From positions 1 through 63,237 of the forward strand of contig NZ_JACHEP010000018.1 in assembly GCF_014201465.1 (NCBI RefSeq): 63,237 nt of DNA, written 5' to 3'. Source of the stretch: Anoxybacteroides tepidamans. GTDB lineage: Bacteria; Bacillota; Bacilli; Bacillales; Anoxybacillaceae. Shown one piece after another: positions 19,808 through 28,998 of this stretch. The position numbers and the translations under genes were made by a program. A model generated the notes under the pieces. The model saw nothing but the letters and a program-made list of their open reading frames with translations. It searched no databases and was not told where the DNA came from. The first letter of the stretch is position 1; each line of letters starts with the position of its first letter.

Positions 19808-21175
19808 CTATGATTTTTTCATCTCATTTGCTACAAATTCTACATCTGTACCGACTACGACTTGCAAATCGGTTTGATTCAAGCGAATGACACCTTTTGC
19901 TCCCAATCTTTTTAGCTCACTTTCGTTCACCTTTGACATATCATGCACTTTTAACCGTAGACGCGTCACACAATTATCAATGTGTGCAATGTTTTCTTTT
20001 CCACCTAACGCCTCGATATATTTAGCTGCAAGTTCTTCATATTTGACACCTGATTGAGCAATGCCGCTTTCAGTAAACTCCCCTTCGATTTCATCTTCGC
20101 GTCCAGGCGTTTTTAAATCCAATTTTTTAATAAGGAAATAAAAGACAACGAAATAAATCACACCATAAACAATTCCTTGCACAAGCAATAACAACGGTTT
20201 TTGCGCAATTCCGAAGTTTAGAAAATAGTCAATGGCTCCGGCTGAGAAACCAAACCCGTGATGAATCCCCAGAACCGTGGCAATCGATAAAGAAAGACCT
20301 GTTAAAACTGCATGAACAAAATAAAGCAGCGGTGATAAAAACATGAACAAAAATTCAATTGGCTCCGTAATTCCTGTTAAAAACGATGTGAATGCAACCC
20401 CAATCAGTGCACCAGCAACCGCTTTACGACGCTCCTTTTTCGCTGCAGCAATCATAGCAAATGCCGCTGCTGGAAGCCCAAACATCATCACTGGGAAAAA
20501 GCCAGCCATAAAAATACCTGCACTAGGATCTCCAGCAAAGAAACGATTTAAATCGCCCGTTTTACCATTAAATTCACCAAATACAAACCAGACTAAACTA
20601 TTTAACACATGATGCAATCCAACAGGGATTAATAAACGATTTAAAAAGCCGAAAATACCGACTCCAAGCGCACCTGCTCCAACAATCCATTCACCTAACG
20701 TATTAATTCCGTGTTGAATTGGAGGCCATACATACCCAAAAACTAAGGCTAACACAAGCATCACAAATGAGGTAATAATCGGCACAAATCGTTTGCCGCC
20801 AAAAAAACCGAGCCAATCTGGTAATTTTATATTATGATAGCGATTGTACAACATACCTGCGACAACACCAGAAATAATTCCACCTAATACCGCCATATTA
20901 ATATCTTTATTGATTGCTGCTGTTCCTTTTGTTAATACAAAATACCCAATCGCACCTGCTAAAGCTGCCGCACCATTTCCATCCTTAGCCAACCCTACTG
21001 CTACACCAAGTGCAAACAATAAAGCTAAATTCGAAAAAATCGCATCCCCTGCTGCCGCAATAAACGGAATATTCAGTAAGTCTGGTTGCCCTAAACGGAG
21101 TAATAGCGCTGCCGCAGGAAGGACGGCAATCGGAAGCATAAGCGCCTTCCCAATCCGCTGCAAAAATCCTAACAT
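19808..21175 (-). CDS. nagE: N-acetylglucosamine-specific PTS transporter, EIICB
   Basis: The 455 residues comprise an EIIC membrane domain (residues 1 to about 350, multiple transmembrane helices, starting MLGFLQRIGKALMLPIAVLP) and a C-terminal EIIB domain. The phospho-acceptor Cys lies in HIDNCVTRLRLKV. There is no EIIA domain, so phosphate must come from another EIIA, as known for Bacillus NagP. The context with nagA, nagB and nagR fixes the substrate as N-acetylglucosamine. It lies 53 bp after nagR, across a perfect 11-bp hairpin. Confidence 0.9.
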   Translation of the reverse strand: MLGFLQRIGKALMLPIAVLPAAALLLRLGQPDLLNIPFIAAAGDAIFSNLALLFALGVAVGLAKDGNGAAALAGAIGYFVLTKGTAAINKDINMAVLGGIISGVVAGMLYNRYHNIKLPDWLGFFGGKRFVPIITSFVMLVLALVFGYVWPPIQHGINTLGEWIVGAGALGVGIFGFLNRLLIPVGLHHVLNSLVWFVFGEFNGKTGDLNRFFAGDPSAGIFMAGFFPVMMFGLPAAAFAMIAAAKKERRKAVAGALIGVAFTSFLTGITEPIEFLFMFLSPLLYFVHAVLTGLSLSIATVLGIHHGFGFSAGAIDYFLNFGIAQKPLLLLVQGIVYGVIYFVVFYFLIKKLDLKTPGREDEIEGEFTESGIAQSGVKYEELAAKYIEALGGKENIAHIDNCVTRLRLKVHDMSKVNESELKRLGAKGVIRLNQTDLQVVVGTDVEFVANEMKKS

Positions 21176-21199
21176 TGTAATTCCCCCTTGATTGTATAT

Positions 21200-21224
21200 A
21201 GAAAAGCAAATGATTTGCTTTTCT
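21200..21224 (-). promoter_or_regulatory. Perfect hairpin between nagR and nagE
   Basis: AGAAAAGCAAA and TTTGCTTTTCT form an 11-bp stem with a 3-nt loop in the 53-bp gap. It has no U-tail on the minus strand, so it may set mRNA stability or act as a partial attenuator rather than a full terminator. Confidence 0.45.
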
Positions 21225-21228
21225 TCCG

Positions 21229-21951
21229 TTATCGTTCCATCTCAATCATGAATTTGTAACGATCTGCTCGATAAACAGATTTGACAACTTCTAGTGGTTG
21301 TCCGTTATCTAAATAACTATTTCGCTGAATGAGTAAAACTGGGGCACCTTCTTTAATTTGTAACATTTCTGCTTCCATCTTTCGTGCCACCGATGCCTCT
21401 AATACTTGTGTTGCAAATCGAATCGTTAATCCTAGTTTATTTTCAATAAAATCATAAATAGAACTGCTTATATTTTCCGCCGCCAAATTCGGAACGAGTG
21501 AACAAGATATATATGCTGTTTCTAAAGCCATCGGCAGTTGGTCAGCAAGCCGAATACGGCGAATTTCATAAATGTCTGCTCCTTCTCGGACATCAAGCTG
21601 CTCTGCTAAAGATGGATTAGCAGGAATTATATGGAAATCAAGTACTTTCGCCCCCGGTTCCATTCCTCTTGCACGCATATCTTCGGAAAAGCTCGTCAAT
21701 CCTTTTAAAGGCTGTTCAATTTTTTTTGTAGCGACAAACGTTCCTTTTCCTCTTTTTCTTACTAAATAGCCATCATTCACTAAGTTGTTGATTGCCTGAC
21801 GAACAGTCATTCTGCTAATTTCGTATGTTTCCGCCCATTCTCTTTCCGATGGGATCATTTCCCCTGGTTTCAGCTCCCCTTTTTCGATCATTTCTTTAAT
21901 ATTTTGTTCTAGTTGGTAATAAATTGGAAGAGGAGAATGTTTATTAATCAT
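21229..21951 (-). CDS. nagR: GntR/HutC-family regulator NagR
   Basis: The protein has 240 residues. The N-terminal GntR winged helix-turn-helix contains PSEREWAETYEISRMTVRQA and VRKRGKGTFVA. The UTRA effector domain fills residues 90-240 and in this family binds glucosamine 6-phosphate or N-acetylglucosamine 6-phosphate. It overlaps nagB by 4 bp in the operon nagA-nagB-nagR-nagE. A matching operator-like site lies upstream of nagA. Confidence 0.9.
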   Translation of the reverse strand: MINKHSPLPIYYQLEQNIKEMIEKGELKPGEMIPSEREWAETYEISRMTVRQAINNLVNDGYLVRKRGKGTFVATKKIEQPLKGLTSFSEDMRARGMEPGAKVLDFHIIPANPSLAEQLDVREGADIYEIRRIRLADQLPMALETAYISCSLVPNLAAENISSSIYDFIENKLGLTIRFATQVLEASVARKMEAEMLQIKEGAPVLLIQRNSYLDNGQPLEVVKSVYRADRYKFMIEMER

Positions 21952-22703
21952 TGCACATACACCTTTCTTTGTTCTTTGCCTATAAGTGATAAAGCTTCTT
22001 TATCAGCAATAATCGTGACATTCGGATGTGTTTTTAAAATCGAAGCTGGAATGTTCGGTGTTACTTCCCCTTCGAGAAGTTGAGACATAATATGCGCTTT
22101 CCTCTCCCCAGATGCTAATAAGATGATTTGTCTACTTTTCATAATCGTTGCAATCCCCATTGTAATTGCATGAGTTGGCACCTCTTCAAGAGAAGAAAAA
22201 AAGCGTGAATTTGCTTTTCTTGTTGAATGAGCAAGTTCAACAACATGAGTAGTCGAGTCAAAAGAAGTGCCTGGTTCATTAAAACCAATATGACCGTTCC
22301 TTCCAATTCCTAGTATTTGTAAATCAATTCCGCCACATTGTCCAATCAACTTTTCATAACGAATACATTCTTCTGGAATATCATCTGCAAGCCCATTTGG
22401 GATGTATGTTTGCGACATCGGAATATCGATGAAGCGAAATAAATGTTCATTCATATAATAGTGATAACTATTCGGGTGGTCAGCTGCTAGACCAATGTAT
22501 TCATCTAAATTGAAAGTGCGAATATGTCGATAAGATGTTTGATTTTGCTGGTAGTCGTTCACAATGGCGGCGTATGTTTCGAGTACTGTTTCCCCTGTCG
22601 CTAAACCAAGTACAGAGTCGGGTTTCTTTCTAACTTGATCAATAATCATTTCTGCCGCCTTTTGGCTCAACTCATAATAATCGTTCACTTCAATGACTCT
22701 CAT
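21948..22703 (-). CDS. nagB: Glucosamine-6-phosphate deaminase
   Basis: The enzyme converts glucosamine 6-phosphate to fructose 6-phosphate and ammonia. It has 251 residues from MRVIEVNDYY. VLGLATGETVLETY forms the phosphate-binding loop, and FNLDEYIGL, GIGRNGHIGFNEPG and STTHVVELAHSTRKAN are family signatures. The start 22703 follows AGAGGTG. A two-codon longer TTG start is poorer. It overlaps the nagA end by 14 bp and the nagR start by 4 bp. Confidence 0.93.
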   Translation of the reverse strand: MRVIEVNDYYELSQKAAEMIIDQVRKKPDSVLGLATGETVLETYAAIVNDYQQNQTSYRHIRTFNLDEYIGLAADHPNSYHYYMNEHLFRFIDIPMSQTYIPNGLADDIPEECIRYEKLIGQCGGIDLQILGIGRNGHIGFNEPGTSFDSTTHVVELAHSTRKANSRFFSSLEEVPTHAITMGIATIMKSRQIILLASGERKAHIMSQLLEGEVTPNIPASILKTHPNVTIIADKEALSLIGKEQRKVYVQ

Positions 22704-23880
22704 CTGCAAACACCTCTAGCTTTGAATAGGCTAATTTTCCGCGGCAAAATGTCATGACGACTTCATACGCTTCGTTGAGTACAACAAGATCCGCATCTTT
22801 ACCTACACGAATACTTCCTTTACGATCAAGAACACCTAATTGTTTGGCAGGATTCCAACTTGCCATGAAAATCACGTCTTCTAGTGAACAACCAGTAAAT
22901 TCGATCATTTTTTTCGCCGCATCTTTGAATTTCAGAATGCTTCCTGCCAACGTTCCGTCTTGCAATGTCGCTTGCTGCCCTTGAACGATGACTCGCTGCC
23001 CTCCTAGCTCGTATTCTCCTTCTCCGAGACATTTCGCACGCATCGCATCCGTAATGACAATGAGGCCTTCCCTTCCTTTGTTTCGATAAGCAAAGCGAAC
23101 CATTTCCGGCACGACATGAGTTCCATCAACAATCAGCTCACAGACCACTTCATCGTGCATAAGCACCGCCCCGACAACTCCCGGCTCGCGATGATGAATC
23201 CCGCGCATTCCATTAAACAAATGAGTTGCATGTGTAACCCCTGCTTCAATCGCCTCTTTTACTTGTTGATAAACGGCATCGGAATGACCTATTGAAGCGA
23301 CAACACCGTTTTCTTTTAAATAAGAAACAAGCGCCAGTCCGCCATGTTCTTCTGGAGCAAGCGTGACGAGGCGAATGTTTCCATTTGCTTCCTTTTGCCA
23401 TTGGTTAAACAGCTCTACATTCGGTTCTATAATGTTGCATGGATGCTGTGCTCCCGCCCGCTTTGGTGACAGAAATGGCCCTTCTAAATGAATCCCGAGC
23501 ACTTCGGCTTCTCCCGGCTGATTATGAAACTGCATATAATGCGCTACATTTCGCACCGCTCTCTCAATATAATCAACAGGTGCCGTCATCGTTGTCGCAA
23601 GAAAACTCGTCGTTCCTTCCTGCGGCAAAACAGACGCCATCGTTTGTAACGCCTCTTTTGTCGCATCCATCACATCTGCACCAGAAGCCCCATGAATGTG
23701 AATATCAATAAAACCAGGGACTATGCAATCACAATGGTCAAGCTCAATCACTTTTGCATCCGAAATCGGCATCATTGAACCGACATAAGTGATCTTCCCA
23801 TCTTCCACCAATATACTTCCGTGTTCTATTCGCTCTCTTTCTGCGTATACCGTTGCATTCGTTAATAAAAATCGATCCAC
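22690..23880 (-). CDS. nagA: N-acetylglucosamine-6-phosphate deacetylase
   Basis: This metal-dependent amidohydrolase removes acetate from N-acetylglucosamine 6-phosphate. It has 396 residues. The metal site is seen in GFIDIHIHGA, and family motifs include LGIHLEGPFLSPKRAGAQ, IGHSDAVYQQ, THATHLFNGMRGIHHREPG and VITDAMRAKCLGEG. The start is GTG with AAGGAAGGTG upstream. It is first in the nag operon. Confidence 0.93.
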   Translation of the reverse strand: MDRFLLTNATVYAERERIEHGSILVEDGKITYVGSMMPISDAKVIELDHCDCIVPGFIDIHIHGASGADVMDATKEALQTMASVLPQEGTTSFLATTMTAPVDYIERAVRNVAHYMQFHNQPGEAEVLGIHLEGPFLSPKRAGAQHPCNIIEPNVELFNQWQKEANGNIRLVTLAPEEHGGLALVSYLKENGVVASIGHSDAVYQQVKEAIEAGVTHATHLFNGMRGIHHREPGVVGAVLMHDEVVCELIVDGTHVVPEMVRFAYRNKGREGLIVITDAMRAKCLGEGEYELGGQRVIVQGQQATLQDGTLAGSILKFKDAAKKMIEFTGCSLEDVIFMASWNPAKQLGVLDRKGSIRVGKDADLVVLNEAYEVVMTFCRGKLAYSKLEVFADESH

Positions 23881-23924
23881 GTTTTACACCTTCCTTCTAC
23901 ACTTATATTAACATCTTATAATCT

Positions 23925-23940
23925 AGTTGTCTATACCACT
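23925..23940 (-). promoter_or_regulatory. NagR operator (dre-like site) upstream of nagA
   Basis: AGTGGTATAGACAACT (minus strand) is a near palindrome of the TGGTNTAGACCA type used by NagR/DasR proteins. It sits 45 bp upstream of the nagA start. It is likely repressed until amino-sugar phosphates accumulate. Confidence 0.65.
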
Positions 23941-23982
23941 TAAAAAATATTTCTACTTCGAATTTGACAGCACAAAAAATTT

Positions 23983-24714
23983 TCATTGCAATAACTTTAT
24001 TCGATCACAGTACATTTCGACCCATTTTTGATTATGTTCCTTCCCACCTTGAATATTGTTGCTTACAAAAATCGGAGGAGTAGCTCCTTCGGTTGCAATG
24101 ATGATCGCCGCTTCAGCAAAAACCGCATGTAAAATCGCTGCGCCAATAACAGTCGAAGTTGGAGCAAACGGAACCGAAATCAAAGGATGGGTTAAAATTG
24201 CATCTCCCTCTACAGAATAATTGTTAATAACAAGATCTACACACTCCGCCAAACGCTTTCCACTTGGATGCAAAGGTGGTAGCGCTTTCGAACATGCTAG
24301 CGATGTTAAACCGATAACATAAGCCCCATGTTGTTTAGCAAATAACGCCACATCAATTGGTACCGGATTACACCCCGATGTTGAAATGATAAACACAACA
24401 TCTCCTTGACAAATCTCTTCTTTCTCTAAAAACGTGCGAGCATAATTGATTTCTTTTTCTAGTTGCGATGAACGAATAGCTCCTTCATGAAGCATCAACG
24501 GCTCAATCAATATTGGCTTAATTGGCACAAGCCCCCCTGCCCGATAAAATACTTCTTCCGCCAATAAGTGCGAATGCCCGCAGCCAAACAGCTGGACAAT
24601 CCCATTGTTTTGAATGCATTCTGCTACTTTTGTGGCCGCAAGCAATAATGTTTCTCTTTCATTTTGTTCTACTGCTGTGAGCAACTGATGAAGATGCTGA
24701 AAATACTCAAACAT
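23983..24714 (-). CDS. SIS-domain sugar-phosphate protein (UPF0309 type)
   Basis: The protein has 243 residues from MFEYFQHLHQ. The sugar isomerase fold is seen in GIVQLFGCGHSHLLAEEVFYRAGG and VFIISTSGCNPVPIDVALFA. It resembles uncharacterised SIS proteins near amino-sugar and MurNAc genes, plausibly binding a phosphosugar; the reaction is unknown. AAAGGATG places the start at the second ATG (24714). The long upstream frame to 24888 is not supported. It lies upstream of nagA on the same strand, separated by about 100 bp that contains the NagR site. Confidence 0.75.
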   Translation of the reverse strand: MFEYFQHLHQLLTAVEQNERETLLLAATKVAECIQNNGIVQLFGCGHSHLLAEEVFYRAGGLVPIKPILIEPLMLHEGAIRSSQLEKEINYARTFLEKEEICQGDVVFIISTSGCNPVPIDVALFAKQHGAYVIGLTSLACSKALPPLHPSGKRLAECVDLVINNYSVEGDAILTHPLISVPFAPTSTVIGAAILHAVFAEAAIIIATEGATPPIFVSNNIQGGKEHNQKWVEMYCDRIKLLQ

Positions 24715-24860
24715 CGCAAACATCCTTTCATAACAATTTCCTTCATAAAATTTTGACAAATCTATCACACAAAAGTCAATGTACATGTTATAAATGAAAA
24801 TGTTGGAAATAAAAAATTGCAGTAAAAAGATGATCGCTCTACAATGAATTTGAAGAAAAA

Positions 24861-24881
24861 GGTGTCCTAAAATCGGACACC
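24861..24881 (-). terminator. Orphan intrinsic terminator
   Basis: GGTGTCC and GGACACC form a 7-bp stem, extended by GC at the base. On the minus strand it is followed by TTTTTCTTC. No intact minus-strand gene lies upstream, so it probably ended a gene now lost or a short RNA. Confidence 0.6.
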
Positions 24882-25041
24882 CTCCCAATCAAAAAGAAGC
24901 GTTGCACGTTCGCCTTATCAAGCGTTTATCCGTATAGAGCGTGGCGGGATCAAGGTCGCGAACTTATTACTTTTACTTCTTACAGAATGGAGTCGATAAA
25001 AGACCATTAAACTTATCAAATCCTCATGTATATAATGGGAT

Positions 25042-25293
25042 TATTATAAATGCCATTTGGAACTTTAACGTTTTCGTCTTTTATGGAGTAATCGGTATGT
25101 TTCGACTGTCGGGTGACTGAACAACACCGCTTCCAGACAAATGCATTTGTCTGTGAAGCGGTTGGTTGTTCGGTCCTCTGTCACGCGAAGGCGTGACGAA
25201 GGCAAGTCACAGACTTGCCTCCGACAGTCGAAAAAATAGGGAGTCTACTTTTTCGTCCGCCATAAGTTAAACCTCCCAGTTGTATTTATATAG
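25042..25293 (+). repeat. Cloverleaf repeat family, copy A
   Basis: This unit of about 250 bp recurs inverted at 39155-39412 and shortened at 34074-34218. The outer stem is TCGACTGTCGG against CCGACAGTCGA. Inside are three hairpins: a long one with CAGACAAATGCATTTGTCTG at its tip, GTCACGC/GCGTGAC and GCAAGTC/GACTTGC. The outer flanks (ACTTTAACGTTTTCGTCTTT and the TATATAGA side) are also conserved between copies. No open reading frame is present. See the finding on this repeat. Confidence 0.8.
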
Positions 25294-25299
25294 ATGATA

Positions 25300-25480
25300 A
25301 AAAGCGGCTTGATCGGACGCACAGAGCGATAGGCATCGATGTGGTGTTTGCCTGTGAAAGTCTTAGGGAACGTGATCAAGGCTTCATGCAAAGTCACGCC
25401 GTACCCTCCCTAAGAACTCCTAGGGCTTTAGTCGACGGGAAATTCAGTGCAAGAAAGTCATATTCTGTTTAGGAAATTGC
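25300..25480 (+). pseudogene. Probable 3' remnant of a tnpB-type (IS200/IS605) gene with its end region
   Basis: An open frame without a start runs to TAG near 25481 and includes RTHRAIGID, CESLRERDQGFMQS and LRTPRALVDGKFS. These resemble C-terminal tails and right-end sequences of IS605 OrfB elements. The catalytic part is missing. The assignment is by recollection of such tails and is uncertain. The element would be immobile. Confidence 0.4.
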
Positions 25481-25534
25481 GGCTTCCCATATCATTAATC
25501 CTCGCTATACTCAGAAACATGACAAAAATTTTTT

Positions 25535-25567
25535 AACCGCACCTATACAATAAGGTGCGGTTTTTTT
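25535..25567 (+). terminator. Strong intrinsic terminator
   Basis: AACCGCACCT and AGGTGCGGTT form a 10-bp stem followed by TTTTTTT on the plus strand. The converging small zinc-protein gene ends inside the T-run, so it may use the reverse side. Confidence 0.75.
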
Positions 25568-25703
25568 ATCCTTTGATTCCTTGCAGCCATTCTTGATAAC
25601 ACTCCGGACATAATGTTTCCACGCGCTCTTCGTCTAATGTATAAAAGGAAACATAATGAACTTCGTTGCACTCACATTGACAATAGAAGCATGTTTCTTT
25701 CAT
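25566..25703 (-). CDS. Small CxxC zinc-binding protein (45 aa)
   Basis: The frame ATG 25703 to TAA 25566 encodes 45 residues starting MKETCFYCQCECNEVHYVSF and containing LCPECYQEW. Two Cys pairs (CFYC and CPEC) plus extra Cys make a mini zinc ribbon likely. The gene has AAGGGGGAAG upstream, and its end abuts a terminator. The function is unknown. It lies just downstream of the dihaem cytochrome gene and may share its transcript. Confidence 0.65.
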   Translation of the reverse strand: MKETCFYCQCECNEVHYVSFYTLDEERVETLCPECYQEWLQGIKG

Positions 25704-25771
25704 ACTCTTCCCCCTTGTCCATTAGTATGTGGCAAAAGGGAAGATTTTTTTCAAGTGAACAGCTTCCAATT

Positions 25772-27706
25772 TTATTTCGGAGAAGTGAGGGAAAGCAAAT
25801 AGTTAATAACCGCTTCTTGCTCGACTTTTGTAAAGCCGTTTTGTTCATCAATCCAATAGCGATGACCATCGCCGCTTACATGAACGTTGCGAAGTTTTTG
25901 CTCCGAGCTGTTAGCGCGTATAACTTGCTGCCGGAGAGTTCGGTCAATGAGAGCACGAAGGCTGTTGCGTGCATCAGGAACGATTCCTTTTTCGACCGTT
26001 CCGGCTAATCCCATCTCTCCATTCGGCCCTACAGCAACACCGCCGTCATGAAGGTACGGAGCGCTCCAAGCAACCCCGATTAAGCTTGGCACTTTATAGC
26101 CTCCTAGAGAATCACCGTGTGCAAATGCCAACCGTATTTGTTCTTTATCCAAATGTTCTGTCGGTACTTTTAATATTTGCGGGTTGTCCGGAATAGGAAC
26201 AGGCGTATCTGGCGCGTACAAGACAGCTTCGCCAAATATTTTTTCTGTTTTCTTCAACGCTTGCGCCCGCGACGGCTCGGTGCCGACCACTTTCGCAGAA
26301 ACAACGCGATTATTGGTTAAATAAGCACCGGCATGGCAATGAATACATCCTGCCCGGACAAATACGTCGCGGCCGTGCTCAATTTGTTCCTGCGCTACTC
26401 GCTCTGTTGCTGCCGGAGGGTTAATGGTATTTTGCCAAGCAGCTACCGCATAATTTTGCTCGTTAAACCGGTATCCTGGTTCACTGACGATTAGCCCGTC
26501 CGGGGCAACGAGCGACACCTTCGGAAATTGCGGTGGAGCAACGAGCTTGTTGACTCCGACAACGCCAGGGGTCGGATCCACTTTTGTAAAAAACGTTGAC
26601 GGCTTTTCCTTTTTATTCGGTTCATATCGGAATTTAGGATTCGCAGCATTTTGCAATATCGTTCCGAGATATACTTCCTTATCGATCCCAAAAAGCGCTT
26701 GACTAATTTCTGATTGCGATAGTGAATCTGCATTTTGCGCATGAACATTATTGCTGAACACAGCCAACCCTCGAAACGGTCCCGCAGCCGCAAATCCGCT
26801 CCATCCATATGGGTGGTCGCCGAGTGTAAAAGAATCCGGTATTTGTGAAGGATTTGCTTTCATATCAATCGTTGAATCAAAATTGCCGCGCGGCCAGCTG
26901 CCAAAAATCCGATCAACTTCCTTCTCAAGCAACCGCGGGTCAGGAAGGGGAGTTTTCCTTCCTTTTGAATCCACTATCGATCGGTCAACTGAATGAATGT
27001 AATGTTGCAATGAAGTAATATTGGCATGTGTAAAATAAGCAGCTGAATTGGTTGCGAGCGCTAGTAAAAGGCCAGCATTTAAATCGTTGTTCGGAGCTCC
27101 TTCTACTACTTTTTTCGTTGCTGGATCCACAGTTGCATGACACGCCGCGCAGCTAATACCGACGCGAAGCCTCCCGTCATTCCAGACAACCGGCATTCCT
27201 AACGGTGCGTATGCTCCTTTTGGTACATCAATACCAGTGTCAACTTTCTCCCCTTTTTTGTATATTCGGTCGCCGATGGTAATGTCTTCGGCCAGCTCAA
27301 CTTGTAAATTGGTTGTTCCTTTTCCCCGCAGCGCCATAATGGCTTTTGCTATGTTGGCCATCGTCAACGGACCGTTGACAATTCCCATAATATCCGTTAA
27401 AAATACTTCATTTCCGAACGTTTCCTTATAAAATACTTCCCGTCCTAATTGAAGCAGCCGATCATCGACTCGGACTGCTCCGGCAACGGAAGATGGATCC
27501 GCTTCATGTACTGACAACTTTTTAATGTTTCCATTTTGTTGGTCTATCCAATTTCCCCAAACGTCCACACCTGTCCGTTCATTTGCCGCGTATCGCTTCG
27601 TATCTTCCTCCGCCGGCAACAAGGCATACTCGACATGAGCGTAATAGAAAAAACTGCTTCCGATGAGAAGCAAAACAATGATGATAGCGATATACTTGTT
27701 GCGCAT
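25772..27706 (-). CDS. Membrane-anchored dihaem cytochrome c (cytochrome c peroxidase/MauG-like)
   Basis: The protein has 644 residues. An N-terminal transmembrane anchor (residues 4-24, IAIIIVLLLIGSSFFYYA) is followed by an exported domain. Two c-type haem motifs are visible: CAACH (residues near 183) and CIHCH (near 455). GRDVFVRAGCIHCHAGAYLT and the C-terminal PSLIGVAWSAPYLHDGGV are typical of dihaem peroxidase-like proteins. It would act outside the membrane in electron transfer; peroxidase activity is not assured. It is longer than classic CcpA. It stands alone. Confidence 0.75.
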   Translation of the reverse strand: MRNKYIAIIIVLLLIGSSFFYYAHVEYALLPAEEDTKRYAANERTGVDVWGNWIDQQNGNIKKLSVHEADPSSVAGAVRVDDRLLQLGREVFYKETFGNEVFLTDIMGIVNGPLTMANIAKAIMALRGKGTTNLQVELAEDITIGDRIYKKGEKVDTGIDVPKGAYAPLGMPVVWNDGRLRVGISCAACHATVDPATKKVVEGAPNNDLNAGLLLALATNSAAYFTHANITSLQHYIHSVDRSIVDSKGRKTPLPDPRLLEKEVDRIFGSWPRGNFDSTIDMKANPSQIPDSFTLGDHPYGWSGFAAAGPFRGLAVFSNNVHAQNADSLSQSEISQALFGIDKEVYLGTILQNAANPKFRYEPNKKEKPSTFFTKVDPTPGVVGVNKLVAPPQFPKVSLVAPDGLIVSEPGYRFNEQNYAVAAWQNTINPPAATERVAQEQIEHGRDVFVRAGCIHCHAGAYLTNNRVVSAKVVGTEPSRAQALKKTEKIFGEAVLYAPDTPVPIPDNPQILKVPTEHLDKEQIRLAFAHGDSLGGYKVPSLIGVAWSAPYLHDGGVAVGPNGEMGLAGTVEKGIVPDARNSLRALIDRTLRQQVIRANSSEQKLRNVHVSGDGHRYWIDEQNGFTKVEQEAVINYLLSLTSPK

Positions 27707-27918
27707 CTGTTATTCACCACCTATTGCAAAAGCTGTAACATGTATATTGTATCCTCACTGTTTTCGAATTAGTCACTTCTTAGCACGCTCATCTCTTGTT
27801 TGGCATGAAATGTATAGTAAAAAGCTAGTCTGACCAATCCGTTTGTTTTTTACAATATTCGCAAGACATACATGTCAGATCATGGCACAAACTATTTCTC
27901 GGAAGGTAGTGAAACACA

Positions 27919-28041
27919 ATGCGAACAACAGGAACACACGAAATGTTAGAACCCCATGAACTTTTTGCGTTTAAAAATGTATATTTGGCGAAAAATATAG
28001 CTATGCAAGGAACGGTTACAGACCCACAACTTCAATCATGA
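27919..28041 (+). pseudogene. Truncated CotF-like spore coat protein
   Basis: Forty codons with AAGG upstream encode MRTTGTHEMLEPHELFAFKN followed by VYLAKNIAMQGTVTDPQLQS. This matches the N-terminus of CotF/YhcQ-type spore coat proteins, which continue for 40 or more residues with DPELK-type helices. Here a TGA ends the frame, and remaining similarity downstream is in other frames. It is likely a decayed gene. The gap from 27733 to here shows nothing else. Confidence 0.55.
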
Positions 28042-28150
28042 ATTCAGATAAGATATTCAAAAAACACAACAACAAATTCATGATTGACACAATCTTCTTT
28101 CATGTGATCGCTCGATTGTTTAATACACGTCAAGCAAAATAAAAAAGCCA

Positions 28151-28978
28151 TCAATAATGATGACTGAATATAACCACTTGATTTCTCCCGTTTGCTTTCG
28201 CTTGATACAACGCTTGATCCGCTTGTTCAATCAGTTTTGGCACTGACGTACCTTTATATGTGGCTAATCCCACACTAACAGTTACATGCACCTTCTTGCC
28301 TTCATAAATAAAATCAGCTGATTCGATGGCTTGGCGAACTCGTTCGGCAAGCAATTGACATTCCTCGGTCGTTGTTTCAGACACTAAAATTGCAAACTCT
28401 TCTCCACCTAAACGAACAACACCATCCGATTTCCTGACATTTGCTTTAATTAATCTAGCAACCTTTTTCAACACTTCATCCCCAAACATGTGGCCATACG
28501 TATCATTGATTTTTTTAAAATGATCAATATCAATGAGAATGAGATGAAAAGGTGACCCTGTTCGTTCACCTAAGGGAATAGCTTTCTCTATATACAAATT
28601 AAAATATCTTCTATTATAAACGCCTGTAAGCGGATCAATTACAGTGAGTTTTTGAACCTTTTTGAGTAATTTTTCATATTGAATTTTAAAGTATACTATC
28701 GTAAAAAATATGGAATAATTTATAATTGTACCAATCAACAATTCAACGAAAAGTGTACGAGAAAAACCGTAATAAGTGAATGTAAAGGCATATTCCAACA
28801 CGCTTAGAAGAAAAGTGATCGAAATAGCAACGCCCCATTTTTGACAAGCAACAACAACAAAAACTATGGGTATCAAAAGCAATGACCATATAGCGTTGTA
28901 AGGAAAAAATATAAAGAGAACAAACGGTAAAATCATTGTAATGACAATAAATAACCATAATAATAATTTTTTATTCAT
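28151..28978 (-). CDS. Membrane diguanylate cyclase (GGDEF)
   Basis: The protein has 275 residues. Residues 1 to about 105 form five or six transmembrane helices. A coiled linker and a GGDEF domain follow, with DPLTGVYNRRYF and the active-site RLGGEEFAIL. An RxxD inhibitory site (RKSD) lies five residues before GGEEF, so product inhibition is expected. It makes c-di-GMP from GTP. A c-di-GMP-I riboswitch and a sigma-A promoter lie directly upstream. The Shine-Dalgarno AAAGGAG is 16 nt from the ATG, unusually far. The frame has an upstream stop, so no other start is apparent. Confidence 0.9.
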   Translation of the reverse strand: MNKKLLLWLFIVITMILPFVLFIFFPYNAIWSLLLIPIVFVVVACQKWGVAISITFLLSVLEYAFTFTYYGFSRTLFVELLIGTIINYSIFFTIVYFKIQYEKLLKKVQKLTVIDPLTGVYNRRYFNLYIEKAIPLGERTGSPFHLILIDIDHFKKINDTYGHMFGDEVLKKVARLIKANVRKSDGVVRLGGEEFAILVSETTTEECQLLAERVRQAIESADFIYEGKKVHVTVSVGLATYKGTSVPKLIEQADQALYQAKANGRNQVVIFSHHY

Positions 28979-28998
28979 GTTTACTGAATATTAACTCC

